A stretch of 64,000 nucleotides of DNA from Nocardia arthritidis (GCF_011801145.1 NZ_CP046172.1:3534001-3598000), one strand, 5' to 3'; shown: positions 54,078 through 63,359, numbered from the stretch's first letter. Notes: generated by a model not told the origin, from the sequence alone. Translations and numbers: made by a program.

Positions 54078-55241
54078 GTGACTTTTCCAGTCCTGGCAGA
54101 CAGTGTCCTGACCGACGGCGATGTGCTGGCCTATATACCCAGCCCGTCGCAGGGCGTATGGCATCTCGGGCCGCTCCCGCTACGGGCATACGCGCTGTGC
54201 ATCATCCTCGGCATCGTCATCGCCATCTGGTGGGGTGAGCGGCGGTGGCGGGCGCGCGGCGGGCAGGCGGGCGCGGTGCTCGACGTCGCGATGTTCGCGG
54301 TGCCGTTCGGCCTGATCGGCGGGCGGCTCTACCATGTGGCCACCGACTGGCAGAAGTACTTCGGCGCCAACGGCAATCCGGCCGACATCATCAAGATCTA
54401 TCAGGGCGGCCTCGGCATCTGGGGCGCGGTATTCCTCGGCGGCATCGGCGCCTGGATCGGCTGCCGGGTGTACCGAATTCCGTTGCCCGCCTTCGCCGAT
54501 GCGATCGCGCCCGGCATCCTGCTGGCCCAGGCGATCGGCCGGCTCGGCAACTACTTCAACCAGGAGCTGTACGGCCGCGAGACCACCGTGCCGTGGGGTC
54601 TGGAGATCTATCGCCGATTCGACGCGAACGGCAAGCTGGATATGCTCAACGGCACCTCCACCGGCATCGTCGACAAGATCGTGCATCCGACCTTCCTGTA
54701 CGAGCTGATCTGGAATGTGCTCGTGGTGATCGCACTCGTCCAGTTGGACAAGCGATTCCGGATCGGGCACGGCAGGCTGTTCGCGCTCTACGTGGCGGGC
54801 TACTGTTTCGGCCGGTTCTGGGTCGAGCTGATGCGCGACGACGAGGCGACGCATATCGCGGGCATCCGCATCAATTCCTTCACATCGGCGCTCGTATTCC
54901 TCGCCGCCATCGCCTATTTCGTCTTCGCGACGAAGGGCAGGGAGAAACCGGAGTCGCTGCAGCCCGGTGCGTCCAAGCGGCCGTGGCCGTGGCAGTTCGG
55001 CGCACTGCGCGCGGCGGATGCGGCAAGCGAATCGGCGGAAACCGCTGCGGCCGAATCGACGGAAACCGTTGCGGCCGAGGAATCGTCGGATGAAAAGCCG
55101 GAACCGGCCGAACCCGATAACGCGGACGTCTCCGAAAAATCATCGGACGAACCCGAGAAGGAACCCGTCAAGCCCGCTGGCGACGAGACCGCGTCGGCCG
55201 AAAAGGATTCCGCCAAGGCGGATACCAATCCGACCGGTTAA
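54078..55241 (+). CDS. lgt: Prolipoprotein diacylglyceryl transferase Lgt
   Basis: A 387-residue membrane enzyme attaching diacylglycerol to the lipobox cysteine of prolipoproteins; at least three lipoproteins are encoded in this window. Seven membrane helices lie in the first 290 residues. GLIGGRLYHVATDW, the signature LAQAIGRLGNYFNQELYG, and VHPTFLYELIWN are conserved. The last 95 or so residues form a hydrophilic Ala/Glu/Ser/Pro-rich tail beyond the family core (ESAETAAAESTETVAAEESS), of unknown role and likely cytoplasmic. Confidence 0.94.
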   Translation: MTFPVLADSVLTDGDVLAYIPSPSQGVWHLGPLPLRAYALCIILGIVIAIWWGERRWRARGGQAGAVLDVAMFAVPFGLIGGRLYHVATDWQKYFGANGNPADIIKIYQGGLGIWGAVFLGGIGAWIGCRVYRIPLPAFADAIAPGILLAQAIGRLGNYFNQELYGRETTVPWGLEIYRRFDANGKLDMLNGTSTGIVDKIVHPTFLYELIWNVLVVIALVQLDKRFRIGHGRLFALYVAGYCFGRFWVELMRDDEATHIAGIRINSFTSALVFLAAIAYFVFATKGREKPESLQPGASKRPWPWQFGALRAADAASESAETAAAESTETVAAEESSDEKPEPAEPDNADVSEKSSDEPEKEPVKPAGDETASAEKDSAKADTNPTG

Positions 55242-55445
55242 CCCATTCCGGTCGCACCGCGATATCCGGACCGGACAACGGATTTGGCTTCGCCGAAGTG
55301 GAAGTAGGTACACACTTCGAGAAGACAAACTCGGTCGATTCCGGCAAGAATGTCCCCTGATCTTCGCGGGGCCGTCTTGCTGCTCGGCAGATCAGTCACG
55401 CCGGGGGCCAAGCAGAGGGTTCCTGCACGAATGAGGAGGACATGA

Positions 55446-55952
55446 GTGACCGACCCTTACCAGCAGAACAATCCGGGATTCGGCGGCCCGCAGTACGGGC
55501 CGCCCGGTACGGGGCCGGATCTGAACAAGCAGCCCGATAATTCGGGTGCGCAGTACGGTCAGCCCGCCAACCCGTACGGCCAGCCCGGCTACGGGCAGCA
55601 GCCCGGCTACGGGCAGCCCATGGACGGGTACAGCCAGCCACAGCCCGGCTACCCGGCTCCGTACCAGGGCCAGCCCGGGTTCAACCCGAACGATCCGGAG
55701 GCGCCCTACGGCCGCAACCAGCAGGGCGAGCCGCTGTCGGATAAGCAGAAGCTCATCGCGGGTCTGCTGGAGATCTTCCTCGGTGCGTTCGGCGCGGGCC
55801 GGTTCTACCTCGGCTACACGGGCCTCGGCATCGCGCAGATCGCGGTCGTCTGGCTCACCTGCGGTATCGGCGGCATCTGGCCGTTGATCGACGGCATCAT
55901 GATGCTCACCGGCAGCGTCCGCGACGTCAACGGGCGTCCGCTACGCGACTGA
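55446..55952 (+). CDS. TM2-domain membrane protein with Pro/Gly/Tyr/Gln-rich N terminus
   Basis: A 168-residue protein. Residues 1-95 are low-complexity with repeats of the type PGYGQQ/PGYGQP/PGYPAP. Residues about 100-160 form a TM2 domain: QKLIAGLLEIFLGAFGAGRF, then YLGYTGLGIAQIAVVW and PLIDGIMML, two helices with a conserved turn. Function unknown; such proteins may sense or organise membranes. GTG 55446 has GAGGAGG upstream; the ATG 4 nt earlier is in a different frame. A terminator follows. Confidence 0.85.
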   Translation: MTDPYQQNNPGFGGPQYGPPGTGPDLNKQPDNSGAQYGQPANPYGQPGYGQQPGYGQPMDGYSQPQPGYPAPYQGQPGFNPNDPEAPYGRNQQGEPLSDKQKLIAGLLEIFLGAFGAGRFYLGYTGLGIAQIAVVWLTCGIGGIWPLIDGIMMLTGSVRDVNGRPLRD

Positions 55953-55971
55953 TATCAGGCCGCTACCCGAT

Positions 55972-55996
55972 GGGCACCGCCACCGCGGCGGTGCCC
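55972..55996 (+). terminator. Terminator after the TM2 gene
   Basis: A perfect 10-bp stem GGGCACCGCC / GGCGGTGCCC with a 5-nt loop, 20 nt after the stop codon, followed by a T-rich ATCGTCGTTT. Confidence 0.8.
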
Positions 55997-56155
55997 ATCG
56001 TCGTTTCCGGGGGCCATTACCAGCTCCGGGGAGAATCGCCGGTATTCGGCGCGGCGTGAGCGCAATACTGTTCGACAAAACCGACCAGGCGTACTCTGGG
56101 CCGGATTTGTGTGCCGTGTGCGGGACTCGGCCCGCGCACAGAAGAGAGGGATCCC

Positions 56156-56908
56156 GTGCGTCGCAAGCTGTTCGCCGTCGCCATGCTCGCCATCGTCGCC
56201 GCCACCGGGCTAAGTGCCTGCGGCAAGAGCGATCCGAACGTATTGAAGATCGGCACGGAAGGCACCTACAAGCCGTTCAGCTTCCAGGGGCAGGACGGCA
56301 AGCTCACCGGATTCGATATCGAGGTGGCCCAGGCGATCGGCGGCAAGCTCGGCAAGAAGGTCGAATTCGTGCAGACGCCGTGGGACGCGATCTTCGCGGG
56401 CCTGGAGTCCAAGCGCTTCGATCTGGTGGTCAACCAGGTCTCGATCAATGACGACCGTAAGGCGAAATACGCTCTCTCCCAGCCGTATACGACCTCCGAC
56501 GGGGTGATCGTCACCCGCGCCGACAACACCAGCATCACTTCGCTCGCCGATCTGAAGGGCAAGACCTGCGCCCAGACCGCGACCAGCAACTGGGGCAAGA
56601 TCGCGACCGACGCCGGCGCCAAGGTCGAGACGGTCACCGATTTCGGCCCCGGCATCCAGCTGCTGAAGCAGGGCCGGGTGGACGCCGTCATCAACGACAC
56701 CCTCGCCGTCGGCGAATACACCAAGACCACCGGCGACACCTCGCTGAAGGTGGCGGCCAAGACCGGAACGACCACCCAGCAGGCGGTCGCGGCGCGCAAG
56801 GGTGACGCGCTGATCGACAATGTGAACAAGGCGCTGTCCGAGTTGCGCGCCGACGGCACGCTGGCCAAGATCTCGGATAAGTACTTCGGCACCGACGTCA
56901 CCAAATAA
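56156..56908 (+). CDS. Amino-acid ABC transporter substrate-binding lipoprotein
   Basis: A 250-residue family 3 solute-binding lipoprotein. Signal peptide with lipobox LSAC (Cys22). LKIGTEGTYKPFSFQGQDGKLTGFDIEVAQAI is the first-domain start of glutamine/cystine-type binders, and WDAIFAGLESKRFDLVVNQVS with GRVDAVINDTLAVGEY complete it. GTG 56156 has GAGAGGGA just upstream. Directly followed by the permease gene. The ligand is probably a polar amino acid. Confidence 0.9.
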   Translation: MRRKLFAVAMLAIVAATGLSACGKSDPNVLKIGTEGTYKPFSFQGQDGKLTGFDIEVAQAIGGKLGKKVEFVQTPWDAIFAGLESKRFDLVVNQVSINDDRKAKYALSQPYTTSDGVIVTRADNTSITSLADLKGKTCAQTATSNWGKIATDAGAKVETVTDFGPGIQLLKQGRVDAVINDTLAVGEYTKTTGDTSLKVAAKTGTTTQQAVAARKGDALIDNVNKALSELRADGTLAKISDKYFGTDVTK

Positions 56909-56911
56909 CCG

Positions 56912-57580
56912 GTGGACGACCGCACTCGGGAGCTGATCCTGCACAACCTGTGGCCGATGCTGCAGGCGACGCTGGACAAGACCCTCCCGCTCACCGCGAT
57001 CAGCTTCGTCATCGGCCTGGCGATCGCCCTGTTCGTCGCGCTGGCCCGGATGTCGCCGATATGGCCGGTGGCCGCCGCCGCCCGGTTCTACATCTCGATC
57101 ATCCGGGGCACGCCGCTGCTGGTGCAGCTGTTCATCGTGTTCTACGCGCTGCCGCAGTTCCAGATCGTCATCGATCCGTTTCCGGCGGCGGTGATCGCGT
57201 TCAGCCTCAACGTCGGCGGTTACGCGGCCGAGGTGGTGCGCGCGGCGATCCTGAGCGTCGCGCACGGTCAGTGGGAGGCGGCGCAGGCTGTCGGCCTGTC
57301 GTATCCGCAGACGATGCGGCTGATCATCCTGCCGCAGGCCGCGCGGATCGCGGTGCCACCGCTGTCCAATACGCTCATCTCGCTGGTGAAGGACACCTCA
57401 CTGGCCTCGACGATTCTGGTGACGGAATTGCTGCGGGTGGCTCAGGTGGCGGCCGCGCCGACGTTCGACTTCTTCGCGCTCTACGGCGTCGCCGCTATTT
57501 ACTACTGGGTAATTTGTTTGATTCTCGGTTTCGCGCAGACCCGGCTGGAGACGCGTTTGGCCAGGCACGTTGCGCGATGA
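56912..57580 (+). CDS. Amino-acid ABC transporter permease
   Basis: A 222-residue His/Glu/Gln/Arg-type permease. FYISIIRGTPLLVQLFIVFY is the conserved periplasm-proximal segment, and EAAQAVGLSYPQTMRLIILPQ is the EAA-type loop that contacts the ATPase. GTG 56912 lies 3 nt after the binding-protein stop. No ATPase gene follows; the next gene is pykA, so the ATPase must be encoded elsewhere or shared. Confidence 0.9.
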   Translation: MDDRTRELILHNLWPMLQATLDKTLPLTAISFVIGLAIALFVALARMSPIWPVAAAARFYISIIRGTPLLVQLFIVFYALPQFQIVIDPFPAAVIAFSLNVGGYAAEVVRAAILSVAHGQWEAAQAVGLSYPQTMRLIILPQAARIAVPPLSNTLISLVKDTSLASTILVTELLRVAQVAAAPTFDFFALYGVAAIYYWVICLILGFAQTRLETRLARHVAR

Positions 57581-57670
57581 GCAGCGCTTCGTATGTTCCG
57601 ACAAAGCGAGTTCGTATTTTTCACCAAGCTTTCACCCAGGCCACGACGGGTCCACTCGAGCACACCGGAC

Positions 57671-57676
57671 TAGGCT
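57671..57676 (+). promoter_or_regulatory. Leaderless-type -10 box of pykA
   Basis: TAGGCT ends 7 nt before GTG 57684. The resulting start gives exactly the length I recall for the M. tuberculosis enzyme. Confidence 0.5.
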
Positions 57677-57683
57677 CACACCC

Positions 57684-59102
57684 GTGATGCGACGGACGAA
57701 GATTGTGTGCACGCTCGGCCCGGCTACGGCCACCGAGGACCGTATCCGCGAACTCGTCGAGAGCGGCATGGATGTGGCCCGGCTGAATTTCAGTCACGGT
57801 GAGCATGCCGACCACGCCGAGAACTACAAGAAGGTGCGGCAGGCCTCGGATCACCTCGGCAGAGCGGTCGGCATCCTGGCCGACCTGCAGGGACCGAAGA
57901 TCCGGCTGGGCCGGTTCATCGATGGCCGCACCGTATGGGCGACCGGCGAAGAGGTGCGCATCACCGTCGACGATGTCGACGGCACCCACGACCGGGTCTC
58001 CACCACCTACAAGGAATTGGCCAAGGACGCCAAGCCGGGCGACCGGCTGCTGGTCGACGACGGCAAGGTCGGGCTGACCGTGCTGCGGGTCGACAAGAAC
58101 GACGTGGTCTGCCGGGTCACCGAGGGCGGCCCGGTCTCGAACAACAAGGGCGTCTCGCTGCCCGGCATGGATGTCTCGGTGCCCGCGCTGTCCGAAAAGG
58201 ACATCGAGGACCTGGAATTCGCGCTGAAGCTGGGCGTCGATTTCATCGCACTGTCCTTCGTGCGGTCCCCGTCGGACGTCGAGCTTGTGCACGACGTGAT
58301 GGACCGGGTGGGCCGCCGGGTGCCGGTGATCGGCAAGCTGGAGAAGCCGGAGGCCATCGACAACCTGGAGGCCGTGGTGCTGGCCTTCGACGCGGTGATG
58401 GTCGCGCGCGGCGACCTCGGCGTCGAGCTGCCGCTGGAGCAGGTGCCGATCGTGCAGAAGCGCGCGATCCAAATGGCAAGGGAGAACGCCAAACCGGTCA
58501 TCGTCGCCACCCAGATGTTGGAGTCGATGATCGAGAACTCGCGCCCGACCAGGGCGGAGGCCTCCGACGTCGCCAACGCGGTGCTCGACGGCGCCGACGC
58601 GGTGATGCTCTCCGGTGAGACCTCGGTCGGCAAGTACCCGATCGAGACGGTGCGGACCATGGCCCGCATCGTGCACGCGGTGGAGACCGAATCGACCCGG
58701 GTCCCACCGCTGACCCACGTGCCGCGCACCAAGCGCGGCGTCATCTCCTACGCGGCCCGCGATATCGGCGAGCGGCTCAATGCCAAGGCGCTGGTGGCGT
58801 TCACCCAATCCGGTGATACGGTGCGCCGCCTGGCCCGGCTGCACACCCCGCTGCCGCTGCTCGCGTTCACCCCGCTGCCGGAGGTGCGCAGCCAGTTGGC
58901 CTTGACATGGGGCACGGAAACGTTCATCGTTCCGACGGTGGACAGCACCGACGCCATGATCAGGCAGGTCGATCAGGCGCTGCTGTCGATGGAGCGTTAT
59001 CAGAAGGGCGATCTGGTCGTGATCGTCGCGGGCTCGCCGCCCGGCACGATCGGCTCCACCAACCTCATCCACGTGCATCGCATCGGCGAGGAGGACCACT
59101 GA
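57684..59102 (+). CDS. pykA: Pyruvate kinase
   Basis: A 472-residue glycolytic enzyme converting phosphoenolpyruvate and ADP to pyruvate and ATP. TKIVCTLGPAT, MDVARLNFSHG, LADLQGPKIRLG, the B domain (about 70-165), VIGKLEKPEAIDN (active-site Lys/Glu), VMVARGDLGVELP, VATQMLESMIENSRPTRAEASDVANAV and AVMLSGETSVGKYP are all intact. GTG 57684 is preferred over ATG 57687 because it follows the -10 box by 7 nt and aligns with the VTRR-type start of relatives. The C-terminal domain may bind an allosteric effector. Confidence 0.96.
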   Translation: MMRRTKIVCTLGPATATEDRIRELVESGMDVARLNFSHGEHADHAENYKKVRQASDHLGRAVGILADLQGPKIRLGRFIDGRTVWATGEEVRITVDDVDGTHDRVSTTYKELAKDAKPGDRLLVDDGKVGLTVLRVDKNDVVCRVTEGGPVSNNKGVSLPGMDVSVPALSEKDIEDLEFALKLGVDFIALSFVRSPSDVELVHDVMDRVGRRVPVIGKLEKPEAIDNLEAVVLAFDAVMVARGDLGVELPLEQVPIVQKRAIQMARENAKPVIVATQMLESMIENSRPTRAEASDVANAVLDGADAVMLSGETSVGKYPIETVRTMARIVHAVETESTRVPPLTHVPRTKRGVISYAARDIGERLNAKALVAFTQSGDTVRRLARLHTPLPLLAFTPLPEVRSQLALTWGTETFIVPTVDSTDAMIRQVDQALLSMERYQKGDLVVIVAGSPPGTIGSTNLIHVHRIGEEDH

Positions 59103-59103
59103 T

Positions 59104-60006
59104 TTGAGCGGATCCCTAGGCGGTTCGGTCGGCGTCGCGCCGACGGGGAATGCGGATCTCGACGTGCTGCTCGGACTGCTGGACCTGGAGCAGGTCGACG
59201 AGGATGTCTTCGTCGGCCTGCATCCGGAGAAGGTGTGGAGCCGCACCTTCGGCGGCCAGCTGGTCGCCCAGGCCATCATGGCCGCGGGTCGCACCGTCGG
59301 CGATCGGCCGGTGCACGCGATCAACGCGCATTTCGTGCGCGGCGGCGATGTGAAGCGGCCGATCGAATACCGGGTGGACCGCCACCGGGACGGCCGTTCG
59401 CTGGCCAATCGCACGGTGACCGCCACTCAGGACGGGCAGGAGCTGTTCGTCATGCTGGCGGCGTTCCAGGACTGGGGTAAGGGCCTCGAGCATGCGCATG
59501 CCCGGCCCGAGGTGCCGGATCCGGAGACGCTGCCCCGGGTGGAGGAGAGCTTCGAAGGCTTGGAGGACAAGCTGGAGATGTTCGTCAACGCCCCGCATCC
59601 GATCGATATGCGCTACACCAACGATCCGGCGTGGATCATGAAGGGCACGGGGGAGCGGCTCAACCACAACCGGGTGTGGATGCGCGCGGACGGCAGGCTG
59701 CCCGACGATCCGCTGATTCACGTTGCGATGCTTGGTTATTCGTCGGACACCACGGTGCTGGATTCGATCATCACCACGCACGGGCTGTCCTGGGGCCTCG
59801 ATCGGATCATCGCGGCGACGGTGAACCACTCGATCTGGTTCCACCGGCCGTTCCGCTTCGACGAATGGGCGCTCTACGCAACGGAATCCCCGGTCGCGGC
59901 CGGGTCGCGCGGGCTGGCCACCGGCAAATTCTATTCGCGCAGTGGGGATCTGCTGGCGACGACCGTGCAAGAGGGCGTCATCCGGCATTACCCGGCGCGC
60001 CGCTGA
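59104..60006 (+). CDS. tesB: Acyl-CoA thioesterase II (TesB)
   Basis: A 300-residue double-hotdog thioesterase hydrolysing medium- and long-chain acyl-CoA. RTFGGQLVAQAIMAAGRTV in the first hotdog, HFVRGGDVKRPIEYRVDRHRDG, and in the second hotdog MLGYSSDTTVLDSI and HSIWFHRPFRFDEWALY with the active-site-type Asp, Ser/Thr and Gln region. The TTG start at 59104 gives the family length; it overlaps no other gene and follows pykA by 1 nt, so the two are probably co-transcribed as in M. tuberculosis. Confidence 0.92.
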   Translation: MSGSLGGSVGVAPTGNADLDVLLGLLDLEQVDEDVFVGLHPEKVWSRTFGGQLVAQAIMAAGRTVGDRPVHAINAHFVRGGDVKRPIEYRVDRHRDGRSLANRTVTATQDGQELFVMLAAFQDWGKGLEHAHARPEVPDPETLPRVEESFEGLEDKLEMFVNAPHPIDMRYTNDPAWIMKGTGERLNHNRVWMRADGRLPDDPLIHVAMLGYSSDTTVLDSIITTHGLSWGLDRIIAATVNHSIWFHRPFRFDEWALYATESPVAAGSRGLATGKFYSRSGDLLATTVQEGVIRHYPARR

Positions 60007-60013
60007 TCCGGCG

Positions 60014-60439
60014 CTAGTGCGCCAAATACTCGGAGAGACGGGCCGAGTCGTAGGTTTCGCGATGCCTGCAGCGGATGGTCCACGGGATGGTGGTGCTGGG
60101 CGGGGGCGGGGTGAGGGCCGAAATGCCAACGGCCAGCTTCTGTTCCAGCGCCGCCACATTCGCCTCGGTGAGCCTGCTGGCCGGACCGACGAGGCTGATG
60201 GCGATCTCGTAGGTGCGCCAGCCGTCCGGCGTCGCGCCGGGATGGTCCATCCGCCACTGGGTTTCGAGCAGGACATGGGCGGCGTCGTCGGCGTCGACGG
60301 GTAGCGTGAACCGCCACGCGAACACCTCGCGGTTGCGTAGGTGCTGATCGACCACCTCGCGGACCGATTCCACGACGCGGTCCAGGGTTTCCGTTGTCAC
60401 ATAAACATGGAGCGAAACATCCGAAATTCGTTTCGGCAT
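60014..60439 (-). CDS. Hypothetical protein
   Basis: A 141-residue soluble protein with no recognised family. The sequence alternates helices and strands (DVSLHVYVTTETLDRVVESV, FAWRFTLPVDADDAAHVLLE, TYEIAISLVGPASRLTEANV), suggesting a compact alpha/beta fold. A pair of basic residues and two cysteine/histidine positions near the end (IRCRHRE) are notable. Convergent with tesB, 7 nt away; the 185 nt upstream are AT-richer and may hold its promoter. Confidence 0.6.
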   Translation of the reverse strand: MPKRISDVSLHVYVTTETLDRVVESVREVVDQHLRNREVFAWRFTLPVDADDAAHVLLETQWRMDHPGATPDGWRTYEIAISLVGPASRLTEANVAALEQKLAVGISALTPPPPSTTIPWTIRCRHRETYDSARLSEYLAH

Positions 60440-60624
60440 GTCTGATTCCTGTCCTGTGTCGAACCATCCAACGGCGGAAGTTTATCCGCGGGGAGTGTAA
60501 TCCCTTTTCACCGGAATGCGTCAATCCCACTCTCCGTTGGCGCACAGGGGAACAGCCGACCGCCGGTACCGGAATCTTTCGCCGCGCGGGTATTTCGGCC
60601 GGTCAGTACCGGATTCCGGTGCCG

Positions 60625-61251
60625 CTATCGCATTCCGGCGCGCTGGGCGGCGAGGAATGCCGAGAGCGGCGCCTGCCTGGAGTTCGGTTGGATGACGAGT
60701 CCGGGTACTTCGCTGTCCACCAGATGGGTTTGTTCGTGCGGCGCGAGCGCGAGCAGCAGCGGCACCAGCGCATCGGCGATGCGGTCGCCGACCTCGCAAT
60801 AGGCGGCCTCGGACAGGCCGACCGGATCGGCGATGCCCTCGCGGCCCACCAGCGAGAGATCGTTGCGCGCCCCGTGTAATTCGGCGATGGTGCGCGCGCC
60901 GGTCACCTTGGCGATTCTGGCGGCCTCCAACAGCGTGTAGGTGCGTGGGGCGGATCCGAATGCCATATCAATGGATTGGTCGCGCAGCTGCTGGGTCATG
61001 GCCAGGACGAGGTCGGCTCGGTCGATCAGTTCCGGCTTCAGCTTGCGCGCCTTGAAGTTTTCCGGGTCGGCGCCGAGACCGGTGATCGCCTGCGCGGCCA
61101 GCGGTTCGATCGGAAAGCCAACCAGCGCACGGGTTCCCGCGCTTTCCGCGGTCAGGCCGGGCAGATTGTGTTCGACCGCCAACGCTCGGGTGAGCCGCTC
61201 GGCGATCGCCGAACGACAGACATTGCCATTGCAGACGAACAGGACGTGCAT
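60625..61251 (-). CDS. Low-molecular-weight protein-tyrosine phosphatase-like protein
   Basis: A 208-residue protein of the LMW-PTP/arsenate reductase fold. The P-loop VCNGNVCRS (CX5R: Cys7, Arg13) is at the N terminus, and an acid-loop DP occurs in IADPVGLSE. The length exceeds the usual 150-160 because of an inserted or C-terminal part after residue 170 (HEQTHLVDSEVPGLVIQPNS). Typical LMW-PTPs dephosphorylate tyrosine residues and some are secreted; no signal peptide here. Gene stands alone. Confidence 0.85.
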   Translation of the reverse strand: MHVLFVCNGNVCRSAIAERLTRALAVEHNLPGLTAESAGTRALVGFPIEPLAAQAITGLGADPENFKARKLKPELIDRADLVLAMTQQLRDQSIDMAFGSAPRTYTLLEAARIAKVTGARTIAELHGARNDLSLVGREGIADPVGLSEAAYCEVGDRIADALVPLLLALAPHEQTHLVDSEVPGLVIQPNSRQAPLSAFLAAQRAGMR

Positions 61252-61480
61252 ACCGATACGGTAAATCGCTCGATACCCAACTCGAAGTCGGATAACCCCG
61301 AATCACACGTTCCGTAGGACAATTTCATCTGGCCTTTGCGTGCCGTACACGCGAGACGGGCGGACCGCGGCGGTCTCCGGGGTCTGTATTGCGACACCGG
61401 ACAATATCATTCGGTGATCATGATCGAATCTACCCGGCGGCATCGCGAATGAAACGTTCCGGTTGAAATTGTGGGTGGCG

Positions 61481-61993
61481 TCACTCGGAATCGGTTCCGT
61501 AATAGGCGGATTCGCTGACCACCGGATCCGCCCTCGCCGGTTCGCCGTGCACCCGGCCGCGGGTGGAGAACATCCGGCCGCGCGAATCCAGGACCGGTGC
61601 GAAACGGGCCAGCCCGACCTCCGGGGCCATATCGTCGTACATCGCGTCGATGCCGCCGCGCGCGAAGTAGGCCTCGTGCCACAGGCCGGTGCCGCCGGAG
61701 TCGCGCAGGAAGGCCTGCCACCAATCCCGGTGCGGCGCCGACCGAGTCCAACGTTCCAGGCTGTCCAGGTCGCGCCAGTACTGGCGGGCGCCCCAGTGCG
61801 GCGGGAACAGCGACCAGATCACGTCCTCATGGTGCAGCAGCCCATCCGGCCGATCCCGGTGCGACCGATAGAACTTCGGCCCGATGCCGAGCAGCCGCAG
61901 CATGCCGCGCGGCTTACGCACCCGCATACCGAGATAGATCACCACCAGATCCGGATAGCCCGACAGGTCGACGGTCGTCCTGTTCACTCGCAT
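61481..61993 (-). CDS. DUF4188-type protein
   Basis: A 170-residue protein of the DUF4188/monooxygenase-like group, also annotated as phenylacetaldoxime dehydratase-related: PDLVVIYLGMRVRKPRGMLRLLGIGPKF is the recognisable N-terminal part, followed by ARQYWRDLDSLERWTRSAPH and GTGLWHEAYFARGGIDAMY. Function unknown. ATG 61993 is preferred over a start 22 codons upstream. The 230 nt between it and the phosphatase hold no gene that I can support. Confidence 0.78.
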   Translation of the reverse strand: MRVNRTTVDLSGYPDLVVIYLGMRVRKPRGMLRLLGIGPKFYRSHRDRPDGLLHHEDVIWSLFPPHWGARQYWRDLDSLERWTRSAPHRDWWQAFLRDSGGTGLWHEAYFARGGIDAMYDDMAPEVGLARFAPVLDSRGRMFSTRGRVHGEPARADPVVSESAYYGTDSE

Positions 61994-62140
61994 CGCATAG
62001 ACCGCCTTTCGCGTACCCGCACACCGTGGCTCCGGCCGGGCGCGGTGAATCGTCCGCAATCGATTGTCGCCGGATCCGGTTGGAGATACGGGCGCGGTGA
62101 GGGGCGGGTTCGAGGATTCGGACCCGCCCTTCGAAGCCGG

Positions 62141-62518
62141 TCAGTGCGCCGGTGGGGTGAAAACCAGGAAGCGGTTGCCGTCCGGGTCGAGCAGGTCGGC
62201 GAAGATCAGGCCATTCTGTGTCGTTCTCGGCTCGGACAGCGCCTTGCCGCCCAGTTCGGCGGTGCGGGCGCAGACGGCGGCGACGTCGCGGACCATGACG
62301 CCGAAGGTGGCGTGTGGGGTATCCCCTTCCTCGAGCGCGGTGATTCCACCGCTGGGCGCGGCCGAGCCGGGGTATTTGACGGTCCGGTAGTCGGGGCCGC
62401 TGCCCGGGTCGGCGGTCGCGGTCCAGCCGAACAGATCACCGTAGAAGCGTTGTGCCGCATCGGGATCGGCGCTGCCGATCTGGAACCAGGTGACCGTGTC
62501 GAACGGGGGCGTTGTCAT
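62141..62518 (-). CDS. VOC-family (glyoxalase-like) protein
   Basis: A 125-residue single-domain vicinal-oxygen-chelate protein. VTWFQIGSADPDAAQRFYGDLFGW is the first half-motif and LIFADLLDPDGNRFLVF the second; metal-ligand-type residues are sparse, so it may be a binding or resistance protein rather than an enzyme. ATG 62518 has AGAGGAGA upstream. Next to a WYL regulator on the same strand, which could control it. Confidence 0.85.
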   Translation of the reverse strand: MTTPPFDTVTWFQIGSADPDAAQRFYGDLFGWTATADPGSGPDYRTVKYPGSAAPSGGITALEEGDTPHATFGVMVRDVAAVCARTAELGGKALSEPRTTQNGLIFADLLDPDGNRFLVFTPPAH

Positions 62519-62623
62519 CGAAAGCGTCTCCTCTGCATCGCTGCGCGGCCGGAATGCCTGCGCCCGTTCAGCTTCGGCGCTCATGGCGACAACCCTATGT
62601 CGGTGTTTCCGCCGAATTTCCGA

Positions 62624-63325
62624 CTACAGCGCCAGCCTGCTCGCCGCCACATCGGCGGGCAGGTCGTCCGGATACCGGATCGCCCGCGGCGTGAACTTGA
62701 CGTCCATCAGTTCGGCGGACTGGATCCGGTCCAGCCGGAACAGCCGGGTCTCCTCCCGCAACCGGCACCACCCGATCACATACCACCCTTCCCGCCCCAG
62801 CATCAGCACCATCGGTTCCAGCACCCGTTCACTGACCGCCCCGTACCGGTCCACATACGACATCGCCACCGGCCGCTGCTCCGCCACCGCCTGCCGCACC
62901 ACCCCCGCACACCGCCCCGGCTCCGCAACCACCACCGGCTCCAACATCTGCACCCGCCCCGCCAACTCCCGCGCCGCCCGCACCCCCGCCTCCGGCATGG
63001 CCGCCAAAATCTTCCCCAACGCACTGGCCCCCGCCGCATCGAACGGCGTCCCCCGTGTCCGCCCCAGCGCCACCGCGACAGCCACCGTCTCCGCCGCCGA
63101 AAAATTCAAGGGCGGCAACGACATCCGCTTATCAATCGCATACCCCCCACCCCGCCCCACATCGGCGTAAATAGGCACCCCAGCCTGCTGCAGCGCCGAA
63201 ATATCCCGCTCCACCGTCCGCACACTCACCTCGAACCGCCCCGCCAACTCCCGCGCACTCAACCGCCCCGGCGCAACCCCCCGAAGCTCCTCCACCAACG
63301 CATAAAGCCGATCAGTCCGGTTCAC
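62624..63325 (-). CDS. HTH/WYL-domain transcriptional regulator
   Basis: A 233-residue YafY-type regulator. The N-terminal HTH_11 has LYALVEELRGVAPGRLSARE, then RFEVSVRTVERDISALQQAG; the WYL domain has VAMSYVDRYGAVSERVLEPMVLMLGREGWYVIGW and REETRLFRLDRIQSAEL. WYL domains often sense ligands or nucleic acids in defence and stress systems. It lies beside a VOC gene on one side and the repeat region on the other. Its start is next to a repetitive region, so the upstream control is unclear. Confidence 0.9.
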   Translation of the reverse strand: MNRTDRLYALVEELRGVAPGRLSARELAGRFEVSVRTVERDISALQQAGVPIYADVGRGGGYAIDKRMSLPPLNFSAAETVAVAVALGRTRGTPFDAAGASALGKILAAMPEAGVRAARELAGRVQMLEPVVVAEPGRCAGVVRQAVAEQRPVAMSYVDRYGAVSERVLEPMVLMLGREGWYVIGWCRLREETRLFRLDRIQSAELMDVKFTPRAIRYPDDLPADVAASRLAL

Positions 63326-63359
63326 CCGTCGAGTGTCCCCGGAACCACCGACATCTCAG

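Noticed and set aside
57621..59426. 601-codon open frame antisense to pykA/tesB
   Set aside because: Composition is that of a reverse-complement shadow (rich in His, Arg, Gly), and the plus strand encodes complete pyruvate kinase.
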